Under the pieces are notes generated by a model. It had not been told where the DNA came from. It saw only the letters and a list, made by a program, of their open reading frames with translations, and ran no database searches. The translations under genes and the position numbers were made by a program. A stretch of DNA of 23,769 nt from a virus, in the IMG/VR virus record IMGVR_UViG_3300044970_002274, positions 1-23,769 of that record; one strand, given 5' to 3'. Within the stretch, counting starts at the first letter, position 1. Each line of letters begins with the position of its first letter. This document shows positions 19,301 through 23,760 of this stretch, one piece after another.

Positions 19301-20266
19301 AAAACTACCATTGTAAAGTGCTGAACCAACACCAGCAATACGAATAGAATCATCAACACTCAATCCGTGAGCAAATTCAGTTGTTACGGATGCAACTGTT
19401 GAACTTGAATTTAACTCTGTAATATTATTATCGCCAGAAGTTAGATCTCCAACAATTTTAAATTCTGGACTATTTGGTTCAAAATCATTAGATGTTGGAT
19501 AATCAATGATTTCTCTATTTCCAGTATCATCACCATAAGCATTCATTAACTTATAGTAATACATCTGAAGATCAGATGTTCCAGTCAAATTCTTTAAATT
19601 TACACCATCTGCATATTCAAATACTGTCAGTTTGTGGTGTGAATAAGTCGGTGATGCCTGCTCTGCATAATTGTAATTATAATATACTGCTCTATCTGCA
19701 TCAAAAACGCTAAACTGCCAGAAATAACAACCACCAGTAACCCTAAAAATCGCAGATCTTTCTATGGAATTATTTTCTGGATCAGGAACATATAGTGGTT
19801 TTACTTTTGTTTTTCTTAAATCCAAACCAACAATAGAAGTTCCTTTTGGAACTATTACACCACCTTCTACAGAATTAAATTTGTAAAGAACATTGCTAGA
19901 ACTTGTAATATCAAAATTTGAAGAATTGGTTAGTTCAATATCTGGAACTGAAACTACTGTTTGATTTACATCATAATATTGTGCAGTTCCAGCGTTAGAT
20001 TTCACATAGTATCCAGGTCTATTATCAATATAGTGAGTTCCTGGATATAAAAGAATAGTTGTTTTATCAAATCTATCATTATTTGGACCACTCTGATAAG
20101 AAAATCTAGCAGCTTCTATTAGTGCTCGTTGAATGGTTACAAATGGACGAGTAAGTGAATTTCCTTTATTATCAAAACTATCAGTAGCATCTAAATCAGA
20201 TGGATTGACATATAAGATATTACCATCAGTATTTACAAGAAAATTTTCTAACCTAGATAGAGGCAT
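13397..20266 (-). CDS. Giant structural protein with beta-helix segments, 2289 aa
   Basis: The N-terminus (MPLSRLENFLVNTDGNILYV, then LTRPFVTIQRALIEAARF and YPGTHYIDNRPGYYV, residues 1-90) is one I recognise from very large cyanomyovirus structural proteins. The ALIEAARF...YPGTHY part resembles the opening of a pectate-lyase-like beta-helix. Modules of the form 'HGLSVGD.I.I.GV...FNG.F.V..V.....FTY' occur near residues 295, 830 and 1200, with a degenerate one near 633. VGIKTAVPNFELDVNGRIRA (about 1532) is a common tail-fibre linker motif. Residues about 1836-2060 form a second right-handed beta-helix (LELPSGTYLTNKLIIPSG, SSRISVDNCSFVDGSN). Phage beta-helix domains often bind or cleave polysaccharide, but I see no catalytic residues I could assign. 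A late motif lies 28 nt upstream. It is probably a long fibre or baseplate-attached spike. Confidence 0.85.
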   Translation of the reverse strand: MPLSRLENFLVNTDGNILYVNPSDLDATDSFDNKGNSLTRPFVTIQRALIEAARFSYQSGPNNDRFDKTTILLYPGTHYIDNRPGYYVKSNAGTAQYYDVNQTVVSVPDIELTNSSNFDITSSSNVLYKFNSVEGGVIVPKGTSIVGLDLRKTKVKPLYVPDPENNSIERSAIFRVTGGCYFWQFSVFDADRAVYYNYNYAEQASPTYSHHKLTVFEYADGVNLKNLTGTSDLQMYYYKLMNAYGDDTGNREIIDYPTSNDFEPNSPEFKIVGDLTSGDNNITELNSSSTVASVTTEFAHGLSVDDSIRIAGVGSALYNGSFKVVGVTSERKFTYQLPSAAIDTSVTISMSERVIIEPDGVNGASPYIFNCSLRSAFGMCGLHADGSKATGFKSMVVAQYTGIGLQKDSNAFVIYNESTGLYDTNSTTSLDKRPLYINQEAIYKPAYENYHIKASNDAFIQDVSVFAIGFAQHFLAEDGADQSITNSNSNFGSKSLISKGFRKESFDRDDTGYVTHIVPPKDLQEDSFNALWRSLDVGLTTSYTGVGQTSRLYLLGETDINNPPSNITNGYRVGSNIDEKLYVTVNINGIDSTYSSPILMQVPTGEGPIAQKTFTVTQTTGVNNIDVSSNVLTLNATHNFYNGESVRVFSDNAIVPDGLENGALYYVIIDTSNTIKLAKTINNANENIPVDIKNTKGGILSIVSRVSDKLSGDPGHPIQFDAVNKNWYIIGSGNTTTNQIYQGFKNNPTAIAANNSSTFIQRKSENRDLTDRIYKLRYVIPKEYTNAKIPAKNYVLQESSTVKEDSTITTINSNRNSHVIAGISTVGSTVTVTSERPHRLSVSDRVRIRKVVSSTNLSAADDAGFNGYFVVTSVPSSKTFTFTNTYSGGTFANSVSTRGENLPVFSRNEYDTTYTIENVETVQEYSSGLQDGIYYLTCLIGNISPTAPEFTSQKFKQNITDLYPVVDKDNLITDPLQSLTGASNKLIGKVIVNDPQNSTTKESIINYLKDNRVGLAVTNAIAISSGLSTIFTSTDHNLNAITGVTVLAPGSGYGAGISSTLYNMPLVGVGITGNGATANVSVSAAGTITAVTIVDGGSAYSIGNTMSIGFGGGSVTVSSINNNVGDVIQIIGVGTVGNRNNGAYSGLYKISAINSSKSVTYNVGSNPGIYTTSSGILYVVDTSLPISTIAGVSNATTAGIVTITTSRAHGLSVGNKIKITGVTGTASAIFNSDFFVKEKVSLTAFTILSPIGVGTAAGSAEVYKYGIASYGEDTSLQSEKISGSLISMNVGYTTTTSAGITTTATTLDLTLTTGLEKGNFIQLDNEILRITSITNSSQVAVLRGVLGTKSAPHDSGSIVRKISVIPSETRRFTSIRASGHTFEYLGYGPGNYSTAVPQRQNRVITDEEERLAVSKEEKGGVVFFSGMNDRGDFFTGDRLTAKETFIGETPSDLTATYDDVYIRNTIRVGGGSNRLLPSEFRGPVNFTNKITSTASQGIEALKLQLKGNSIQDPSLQIGPDSNPALIVNELSQYVGIKTAVPNFELDVNGRIRANGFENFQLSDLPTIDEATFSANRVLKVKDDASGYELVDYDELLKYKLRSFTFSNDGRVYTGIGSTVSNTLQISGISTSNFYVGEKVKVFGVDINGSATVAAPPIAGMSAVRVGITTLPDTYRYWVAQYHLRNGKVGVSSQISPFAGIGMTTIDNFNDTDNISLTLARSDANHGLLVYRQIGVSTNINNAKLIGILGPKELGSNTSNITWTDYGTFDQTEWSTKGTVNEYDSDQIHFPNIATTGQRRGWKIDEIVSIGTSSIRLSGQYTRNSDNQIKVVHDNTYALSLAIDQALANNQYSLELPSGTYLTNKLIIPSGFTLKGNGKNTIIKTQYFATDETDGAGNLLDFDGNIVGVGTTTASDISIYDLTIDGNSGNNILFDGESNNYIMYFDNITSSVFKDIEVRNSPGHGLYLNNSSRISVDNCSFVDGSNSDRYSFSPLNTQDSNTLRVNDCLFENYPGPVDLSVSSVVATGGNIIRNCGTGLRNYASSKIITTNNIILGPADEYIPSPDIYDSDFNSINFTIDRTATFNGPVLQYLENGILKDLSSTKVSIVSAGIGTIVGQGTTNETLGSRFLNFNITTPNAGEYGRENGYIQLSLTSTQTSTLGLSSALGYNIIAQEYITVPVGFTTYIGIGTGSFNLIGAGATQYTITLSDPNQFSGISTGDVIKLVNHSVTPDLSLYELTIAEKINAGAADKRLRLTGFTTTSVSNGLQTGYIIIRNIFTIAKGRVGVI

Positions 20267-20294
20267 TTTATCCGCACAATAATTTCTTCTGTCT

Positions 20295-20301
20295 TATTTA
20301 G
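20295..20301 (-). promoter_or_regulatory. Candidate late promoter for the giant gene
   Basis: CTAAATA (8-mer TCTAAATA) on the minus strand overlaps the TAA stop of the 90-aa gene and lies 28 nt before ATG 20266. It has the same NCTAAATA form as the motif before the PA14 gene. The predicted transcript start is near 20289, leaving a leader of about 22 nt. Confidence 0.5.
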
Positions 20302-20570
20302 ACATCTTGTGGCATATCTTCTGGATTTTCCAAATCAATTTCAAATAAGCAAGGATGACACTCTTCATCTATTAAGTAGAATGAATTTTTATATAAATCT
20401 TCTGATTCGAAAGATGTTTCTTTGTCTGCTGCTTTACAAAGGTCTTGGTCGTACAAATGACCGTCTGGAAGTTCGTCAAATGTAAAAGGAATGTGATTGA
20501 TAAAATACATCTTCACAATCATACTGCCATTATTGTACCAGCAATATGCGTGGTCGATACGATAAGACAT
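20298..20570 (-). CDS. Small acidic protein of unknown function, 90 aa
   Basis: The protein begins MSYRIDHAYCWYNNGSMIV and ends FEIDLENPEDMPQDV. It is acidic, has no membrane segment or signal peptide, and holds a CHPC pair near its C-terminus; I recognise no family. I chose ATG 20570 because the longer open frame (to 20657) runs back through the tRNA 3' exon and into the intron. A GGGA at 20578-20581 lies 7 nt upstream as a modest ribosome binding site. Both this site and the start codon lie inside a hairpin (20562-20590), and a late-promoter motif sits at 20590-20597, so translation may depend on which promoter made the transcript. It lies between tRNA-Leu and the giant structural gene, as part of the small accessory cassette. 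Confidence 0.65.
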   Translation of the reverse strand: MSYRIDHAYCWYNNGSMIVKMYFINHIPFTFDELPDGHLYDQDLCKAADKETSFESEDLYKNSFYLIDEECHPCLFEIDLENPEDMPQDV

Positions 20571-20590
20571 AGGGATTTCCCATATCTTAT
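20562..20590 (-). promoter_or_regulatory. RNA hairpin that buries the ribosome binding site and start codon of the 90-aa gene
   Basis: On the minus strand, ATAAGATAT (20590-20582) pairs with ATGTCTTAT (20570-20562), including one U.G pair. After a single bulged U (20571), GGG (20581-20579) pairs with CCC (20574-20572) around a 4-nt loop. The AUG (20570-20568) is wholly paired and the GGGA is in the upper stem and loop. Transcripts reading through from the tRNA would contain both arms. Transcripts starting at the late motif would begin near 20584 and lose most of the 5' arm. Confidence 0.6.
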
Positions 20591-20597
20591 ATTTATT
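20590..20597 (-). promoter_or_regulatory. Candidate late promoter for the 90-aa gene
   Basis: AATAAATA on the minus strand matches NATAAATA. It ends 19 nt before ATG 20570 and begins 6 nt after the tRNA 3' end. With T4 spacing, transcription would start near 20584, inside the 5' arm of the hairpin at 20562-20590. Confidence 0.5.
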
Positions 20598-20602
20598 TTT
20601 TA

Positions 20603-20883
20603 TAGGAGCGGCGAGACTTGAACTCGCACAGCCGAAGCCGACGGATTTTCTTACCACTACAAGTTTCCTTGCCCTTGCGGTTTGTGGTCTGGACTATACC
20701 TTCACCATACTTTTCAGTTTAGGTGCCCCCCGTCTAGTCTCTACACCTTCATCTTACGATGCTTGGCTCGGTATTGCCATTTTGCAGGTTTCACCGAATT
20801 TGAGGAGTTACACTCATAAAGTTTCCTAAATGAGGCTCAATTTTACATAAGTCCGTTGTGTCTACCGATTCCACCACGCTCCC
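20603..20883 (-). tRNA. tRNA-Leu(UAA), interrupted by a group I intron
   Basis: The exons are 20849-20883 (35 nt) and 20603-20649 (47 nt), giving an 82-nt mature tRNA. The acceptor strand GGGAGCG pairs with CGCTCCT (G1.U72 wobble) and is followed by discriminator A73, as expected for leucine; CCA is not encoded. The D-arm is of leucine type (GTGGAATCGGTAGACAC). The anticodon stem ACGGA/TCCGT closes the loop CTTAAAA, with anticodon UAA. The long variable arm CGGC-TTCG-GCTG has a UUCG tetraloop, and the T-arm is GCGAG-TTCAAGT-CTCGC. Every arm pairs properly, so the tRNA should be functional once spliced. It reads UUA, a codon favoured by this AT-rich genome. Its own consensus promoter lies directly upstream. 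Confidence 0.95.
20650..20848 (-). ncRNA. Group I intron in tRNA-Leu(UAA), 199 nt
   Basis: The intron follows U34 of the anticodon and ends in G, the normal group I boundaries. Conserved core elements are visible in order: a P-like GGTGAAACCT, Q-like AATACCGAGCC, R-like AGAGACTAGACGG and S-like AAGGTATAGTCC. GACTA in R pairs with TAGTC in S to form P7. Exon CTT can pair with GAG in TTGAGCC to form P1 with the U.G splice-site pair. CTCAT/ATGAG makes P2, CATC-GTAA-GATG a P6 extension, CACC/GGTG P8, and CCAC/GTGG a P9 region with GCAA and GAAA tetraloops. Position and core match the tRNA-Leu(UAA) intron of cyanobacteria and plastids (subgroup IC3). There is no homing endonuclease ORF. It is shorter than the cyanobacterial examples I recall. 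Confidence 0.95.
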
Positions 20884-20889
20884 GTGATG

Positions 20890-20916
20890 TAAGACCATTA
20901 TATCATAATGGTCTTA
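20890..20916 (-). repeat. Perfect 12-bp inverted repeat over the tRNA promoter
   Basis: Arms TAAGACCATTAT and ATAATGGTCTTA (minus strand) are separated by GAT. The repeat covers the -10 box, most of the spacer and the predicted transcript start of the tRNA-Leu promoter. There is no T-run after it, so it is a poor terminator. It could be an operator, or an RNA hairpin in transcripts reading through from the 62-aa gene. Confidence 0.75.
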
Positions 20917-20926
20917 AAATTGTCAA
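20897..20926 (-). promoter_or_regulatory. Consensus sigma70-type promoter for tRNA-Leu
   Basis: TTGACA (20926-20921) and TATAAT (20902-20897) are both perfect consensus hexamers, 18 nt apart. The predicted start, near 20890, is about 7 nt before the tRNA 5' end at 20883. The -35 box contains the TGA stop codon of the 62-aa gene. Confidence 0.85.
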
Positions 20927-21111
20927 CCACCATAAACTAGTTCTCCACGAAGTTCAGCAAGTTTTGCTGTTGCCAAACATTCTACACAAGTCCAATATGT
21001 TTCGCCGCTAATTGGAAAATGCTCATCAGTAAAATGCTCTGCCATATCTTCTTGAAGATGACGAAGTTCATTAAGGGTTTCGCGGGAAATCATCATAAAG
21101 GTTGAACTCAT
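20923..21111 (-). CDS. Small protein of unknown function, 62 aa
   Basis: I start the gene at ATG 21111 (MSSTFMMISRETLNELRHLQ); it ends ATAKLAELRGELVYGG. An upstream TTG at 21141 is in frame, but it lies upstream of the predicted transcript start of the sigma70-type promoter at 21124-21152 and is less likely. ATG 21096 is also possible and would give a more usual leader length; from 21111 the leader would be only about 6 nt. The chain is probably mostly helical around a central HFPISGETYWTCVECLATAK segment. I recognise no family. The TGA stop overlaps the -35 box of the tRNA promoter. The promoter type suggests early or host-like expression, unlike the late structural genes on either side. Confidence 0.65.
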   Translation of the reverse strand: MSSTFMMISRETLNELRHLQEDMAEHFTDEHFPISGETYWTCVECLATAKLAELRGELVYGG

Positions 21112-21123
21112 CTGTACTCTAAT

Positions 21124-21152
21124 ATCATAGCACGAAATCAAATCGCGGTCAA
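21124..21152 (-). promoter_or_regulatory. Sigma70-type promoter for the 62-aa gene
   Basis: TTGACC (21152-21147) and TATGAT (21129-21124), each one base from consensus, are spaced by exactly 17 nt. The predicted start is near 21117. A CCACTT/AAGTGG hairpin at 21163-21178, at the end of the preceding gene, lies just upstream but has no T-run. Confidence 0.7.
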
Positions 21153-21170
21153 TGGTCTTGTGCCACTTCT

Positions 21171-22865
21171 TTAAGTGGTCGAAGTCCCAACCACAGAAGA
21201 CACTAATTTTCCAGTAGTTGAATCAAAATAATATGTTGGAGGTTCAAATGGTGTATAATCTGTTGATTTTAATATTGAAATATTTTGTTTGAGTTTATTT
21301 ACTTCAACATCTCCATAAACTCTTCCTTGTAGCATTGCAAAGGCACGAGATTCTATTGTATTTCTCATTTCTCTTAAGGGATTAGATGCAGCAATTAAAG
21401 AATCAATTTTTGATAAATTTCTTGCAATAATTGCATCTCTATTTGCTTCCGCAGCAATAATTGCAGCATCAAGTGGATTACAAACACCAGCACCTGGATT
21501 TATTGAAGATGTAGTTGTATATCCTATACTATAAAGAGATGTTATACCAAAACCAATGGTAATTGTAGTTCCTTCATTTGCATATGTACTAGTTGAACTA
21601 ATAAAAGATCCACCACCACTATAGGTATTAGTATATAAAACAGGCCATTCAGTATTTCCTGGATAGTATCTGGCATAACTTGCACCACAAGCAGGTTCAG
21701 GATAAGTAGTTCTTAAATATCTTTCAGATTCATTTAATTGAGAATCAGTTTTATTTGCAAATTCTGAAGTCATAACTTCTTGCCATTGAAATGGGCCAAT
21801 TGGACTTCCATCATTGACTCTTACTAATTTATGACCAAAACCTATAGTATTAGAATTCAAAACACCAACAGTCACTGGATCTATGGGATTATTGGAATAA
21901 TCAAATATAGTTGAATCAATTTGTGTAGTTCTTATATTTGTAAAATTAGTATTTGTTGCAGTTGATAATGCTACTGCACTTAAAATTAAAGTTGGATAAG
22001 TAACCAAAGGTCCAACTTTAAAAGTTCCAGTTCCAGTTCCAACAGCTGGAATACTTATGATTAAACTATTTGCAGTTGCATTGGTAGTTATAAATGTTCC
22101 AGTAGTTGAATCCCAAACATTATTAACCGTAATTGTAGTAGTACCAAACCCAACTACTTTTGTTCCTGTAGTTAAAATTCCAGATAATGATATTGAATCT
22201 CCAGTATTAATTCCAATTGTAGTTCCAACACCAACATTCGCAATAATAGTTGAACCGGAACTTACATATCCACCAAAATCGGTAGTAATTCCCGCAATAC
22301 TAGTAGTCCCAAAACCAACAATTTTGGGCAAATTAACAGAAGAAAATACAACAGGATTATCAATATTATCTAAAATATCATCTCCAACTGATATATTTTG
22401 TGTTCCAATAATTCCAAATACTGCTAAAACATTACTACCAGAATCTATTGCGCCCAAAAATTCACGAACAATATTTGATCCATAATCTTGATTTTGTGGT
22501 CTTCTATAATACTTTGCACCATAATATCCATAATCTGTTCTCACATTTGGATTCTTTTTACAAGTATATACTGTGGTTACTATTGGAGACAATCCAAAAT
22601 AAGATTTTGTAGAAGTTAATTCCCAATATAAATCACTTCTACAACCAGCAGCAATCCGATTATCATAAGCATCTTTTACTGCTGCAATAGAAACATTAAT
22701 TTCATCAACAAGTGGAATAATTTGTTTATCTATATTACGAATGATAGTATCATAACGATCAATTCTAACATCCATCAGTGTTAATTGATCTTTGATCATT
22801 TGTACTTCTGCAGTCTTATAATCTAATTCCTCTTGTTGCTCGGCAATAAAATTAGTTGAAATCAT
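21171..22865 (-). CDS. Virion structural protein with helical ends, 564 aa
   Basis: Residues about 5-70 form a probable coiled coil (AEQQEELDYKTAEVQMIKDQ onward). The middle, about 150-320, is low-complexity and beta-rich, with repeated VGFGTT / VGVGTT / GINTGDSISLSG segments like those in the other structural proteins here. Residues about 465-540 are again strongly helical (AAIIAAEANRDAIIARNLSK, MRNTIESRAFAMLQ). Cys residues occur at CRSDLYW and CGASYARYYPGNTEWPV. The helix-beta-helix layout suggests an elongated virion component; I cannot name it further. There is no clear Shine-Dalgarno sequence before ATG 22865. Late-like motifs lie at 22904-22911 and, less well placed, TATAAATT at 22875-22882. 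A weak hairpin (21163-21178) overlaps the TAA stop. Confidence 0.75.
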   Translation of the reverse strand: MISTNFIAEQQEELDYKTAEVQMIKDQLTLMDVRIDRYDTIIRNIDKQIIPLVDEINVSIAAVKDAYDNRIAAGCRSDLYWELTSTKSYFGLSPIVTTVYTCKKNPNVRTDYGYYGAKYYRRPQNQDYGSNIVREFLGAIDSGSNVLAVFGIIGTQNISVGDDILDNIDNPVVFSSVNLPKIVGFGTTSIAGITTDFGGYVSSGSTIIANVGVGTTIGINTGDSISLSGILTTGTKVVGFGTTTITVNNVWDSTTGTFITTNATANSLIISIPAVGTGTGTFKVGPLVTYPTLILSAVALSTATNTNFTNIRTTQIDSTIFDYSNNPIDPVTVGVLNSNTIGFGHKLVRVNDGSPIGPFQWQEVMTSEFANKTDSQLNESERYLRTTYPEPACGASYARYYPGNTEWPVLYTNTYSGGGSFISSTSTYANEGTTITIGFGITSLYSIGYTTTSSINPGAGVCNPLDAAIIAAEANRDAIIARNLSKIDSLIAASNPLREMRNTIESRAFAMLQGRVYGDVEVNKLKQNISILKSTDYTPFEPPTYYFDSTTGKLVSSVVGTSTT

Positions 22866-22902
22866 AATTTAATTAATTTATATTCATTCTTTGATCTTAA
22901 AA

Positions 22903-23760
22903 CTATTTATTTACTATGGCTGATTGTATATATTGACTATTATCTCCTGGATAATCATTATATGTTCCTTCATACTCTGAAATATTTTTATCAGTATCTG
23001 CTCTTTCGCCATAAACAGTATAATAGCAATTTATAGAAGAACCTGAATTAGTTTTAATTACAATTTTTGTTCCCCATTCAATCTTATCAACATACAATTC
23101 TTGATGCCAACCAATTGGAGTTAAATTGACAGTGATTGTTTCTGGGTCTACTAACTTTCTCCAATATTCTGGCAATTCAATTATATTTGAATCTTTAAGT
23201 ATTCCTCGTACATATACATCTGCAGTTGGACCTTCAATACAAACGTGTCTCAATCTCCATCCATTTTTTGTTGGATGAGGGATATCAAAATCTTTCTTTC
23301 CTGGGCATCCAGCAATACTTCCCTTAAATTGAACTGCAGCAGATAAAGGCGCACTCAAAAGTGCTTGATTTATATTATATCCATAAGTTAAATTTGTAGC
23401 TACTTGTACTTTTGCTCCAGCATCAGCATTAAATGCAGTTGCAAATTTTGCTCCAACCCTACTTGTAAATCCAAATATATTTGAAAATGCAAAAACATTC
23501 TTTATTCCAAAAATATTTGCATTACCAAAAATATTTGTAACTCCATCAACTTGAAGTGATACTGGAAATCCCACAATAGATGGTCCAATCGTACAAGTTG
23601 CCCTATCTAGTCCAATAGCACCAGTAAGTGTTCCCATATAAACTGGTCCATTTAGAACAGCAGTTCCTGGTAGAAATTTTGAAGATAAAGTCAAAAATGA
23701 TGAATCAATTTGCCCTACTATAAGTTTTTCGCCAACATTCGCAATAGTTAGATCTGCCAT
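22903..23760 (-). CDS. Marine-phage tail/structural protein with hexapeptide repeat, 285 aa
   Basis: The ORF starts at ATG 23760, 9 nt from the window end, and is complete. Residues 76-99 hold four hexapeptides in register, NIFGNA, NIFGIK, NVFAFS and NIFGFT, suggesting a small beta-solenoid or intertwined shaft. Residues about 157-250 (FDIPHPTKNGWRLRHVCIEG, PTADVYVRGILKD, NIIELPEYWRKLVDPETITV, LTPIGWHQELYV) form a compact C-terminal domain I recognise as recurring in marine phage structural proteins. Its biochemical role is not known to me. There is no signal peptide or membrane segment. By context this is a tail or fibre component expressed with the 564-aa gene 37 nt downstream. The upstream regulatory region lies outside the window. 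Confidence 0.8.
   Translation of the reverse strand: MADLTIANVGEKLIVGQIDSSFLTLSSKFLPGTAVLNGPVYMGTLTGAIGLDRATCTIGPSIVGFPVSLQVDGVTNIFGNANIFGIKNVFAFSNIFGFTSRVGAKFATAFNADAGAKVQVATNLTYGYNINQALLSAPLSAAVQFKGSIAGCPGKKDFDIPHPTKNGWRLRHVCIEGPTADVYVRGILKDSNIIELPEYWRKLVDPETITVNLTPIGWHQELYVDKIEWGTKIVIKTNSGSSINCYYTVYGERADTDKNISEYEGTYNDYPGDNSQYIQSAIVNK
22904..22911 (-). promoter_or_regulatory. Candidate late promoter for the 564-aa gene
   Basis: AATAAATA on the minus strand overlaps the final codons and TAG stop of the 285-aa gene and lies 38 nt before ATG 22865. The predicted start is near 22898, a leader of about 32 nt. A second T4-like box, TATAAATT (22875-22882), is so close to the ATG that the leader would be only a few nucleotides. 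Confidence 0.45.

Noticed and set aside
13397-20266. Catalytic depolymerase activity in the giant beta-helix protein
   Set aside because: The fold is suggestive, but I could not identify a convincing set of catalytic acidic residues by eye, so no enzyme activity is claimed.
20571-20657. Longer open frame giving a 119-aa protein starting MVRKSVGFGCASSSLAAP
   Set aside because: The extra 29 residues are the translation of the tRNA-Leu 3' exon and the end of the intron. The frame being open there is chance; the real start is ATG 20570.
20890-20916. Inverted repeat as a transcription terminator
   Set aside because: Neither strand has a proper T-run after the stem, and it overlaps a consensus promoter with the tRNA right behind it; operator or RNA hairpin is more likely.
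21112-21141. TTG start giving a 72-aa form of the 62-aa protein
   Set aside because: The TTG lies inside the spacer of a good promoter, upstream of the predicted transcript start, and has no ribosome binding site.
21163-21178. CCACTT/AAGTGG hairpin at the end of the 564-aa gene as a terminator
   Set aside because: Only 6 bp and not followed by a T-run on the minus strand; kept only as a note.
22057-22485. 142-aa plus-strand open frame rich in Val, Pro and Thr
   Set aside because: It is the antisense shadow of the Gly/Thr/Val-rich middle of the 564-aa gene; the composition is explained by complementing GTT/ACT/GGA codons, and it has no ribosome binding site.
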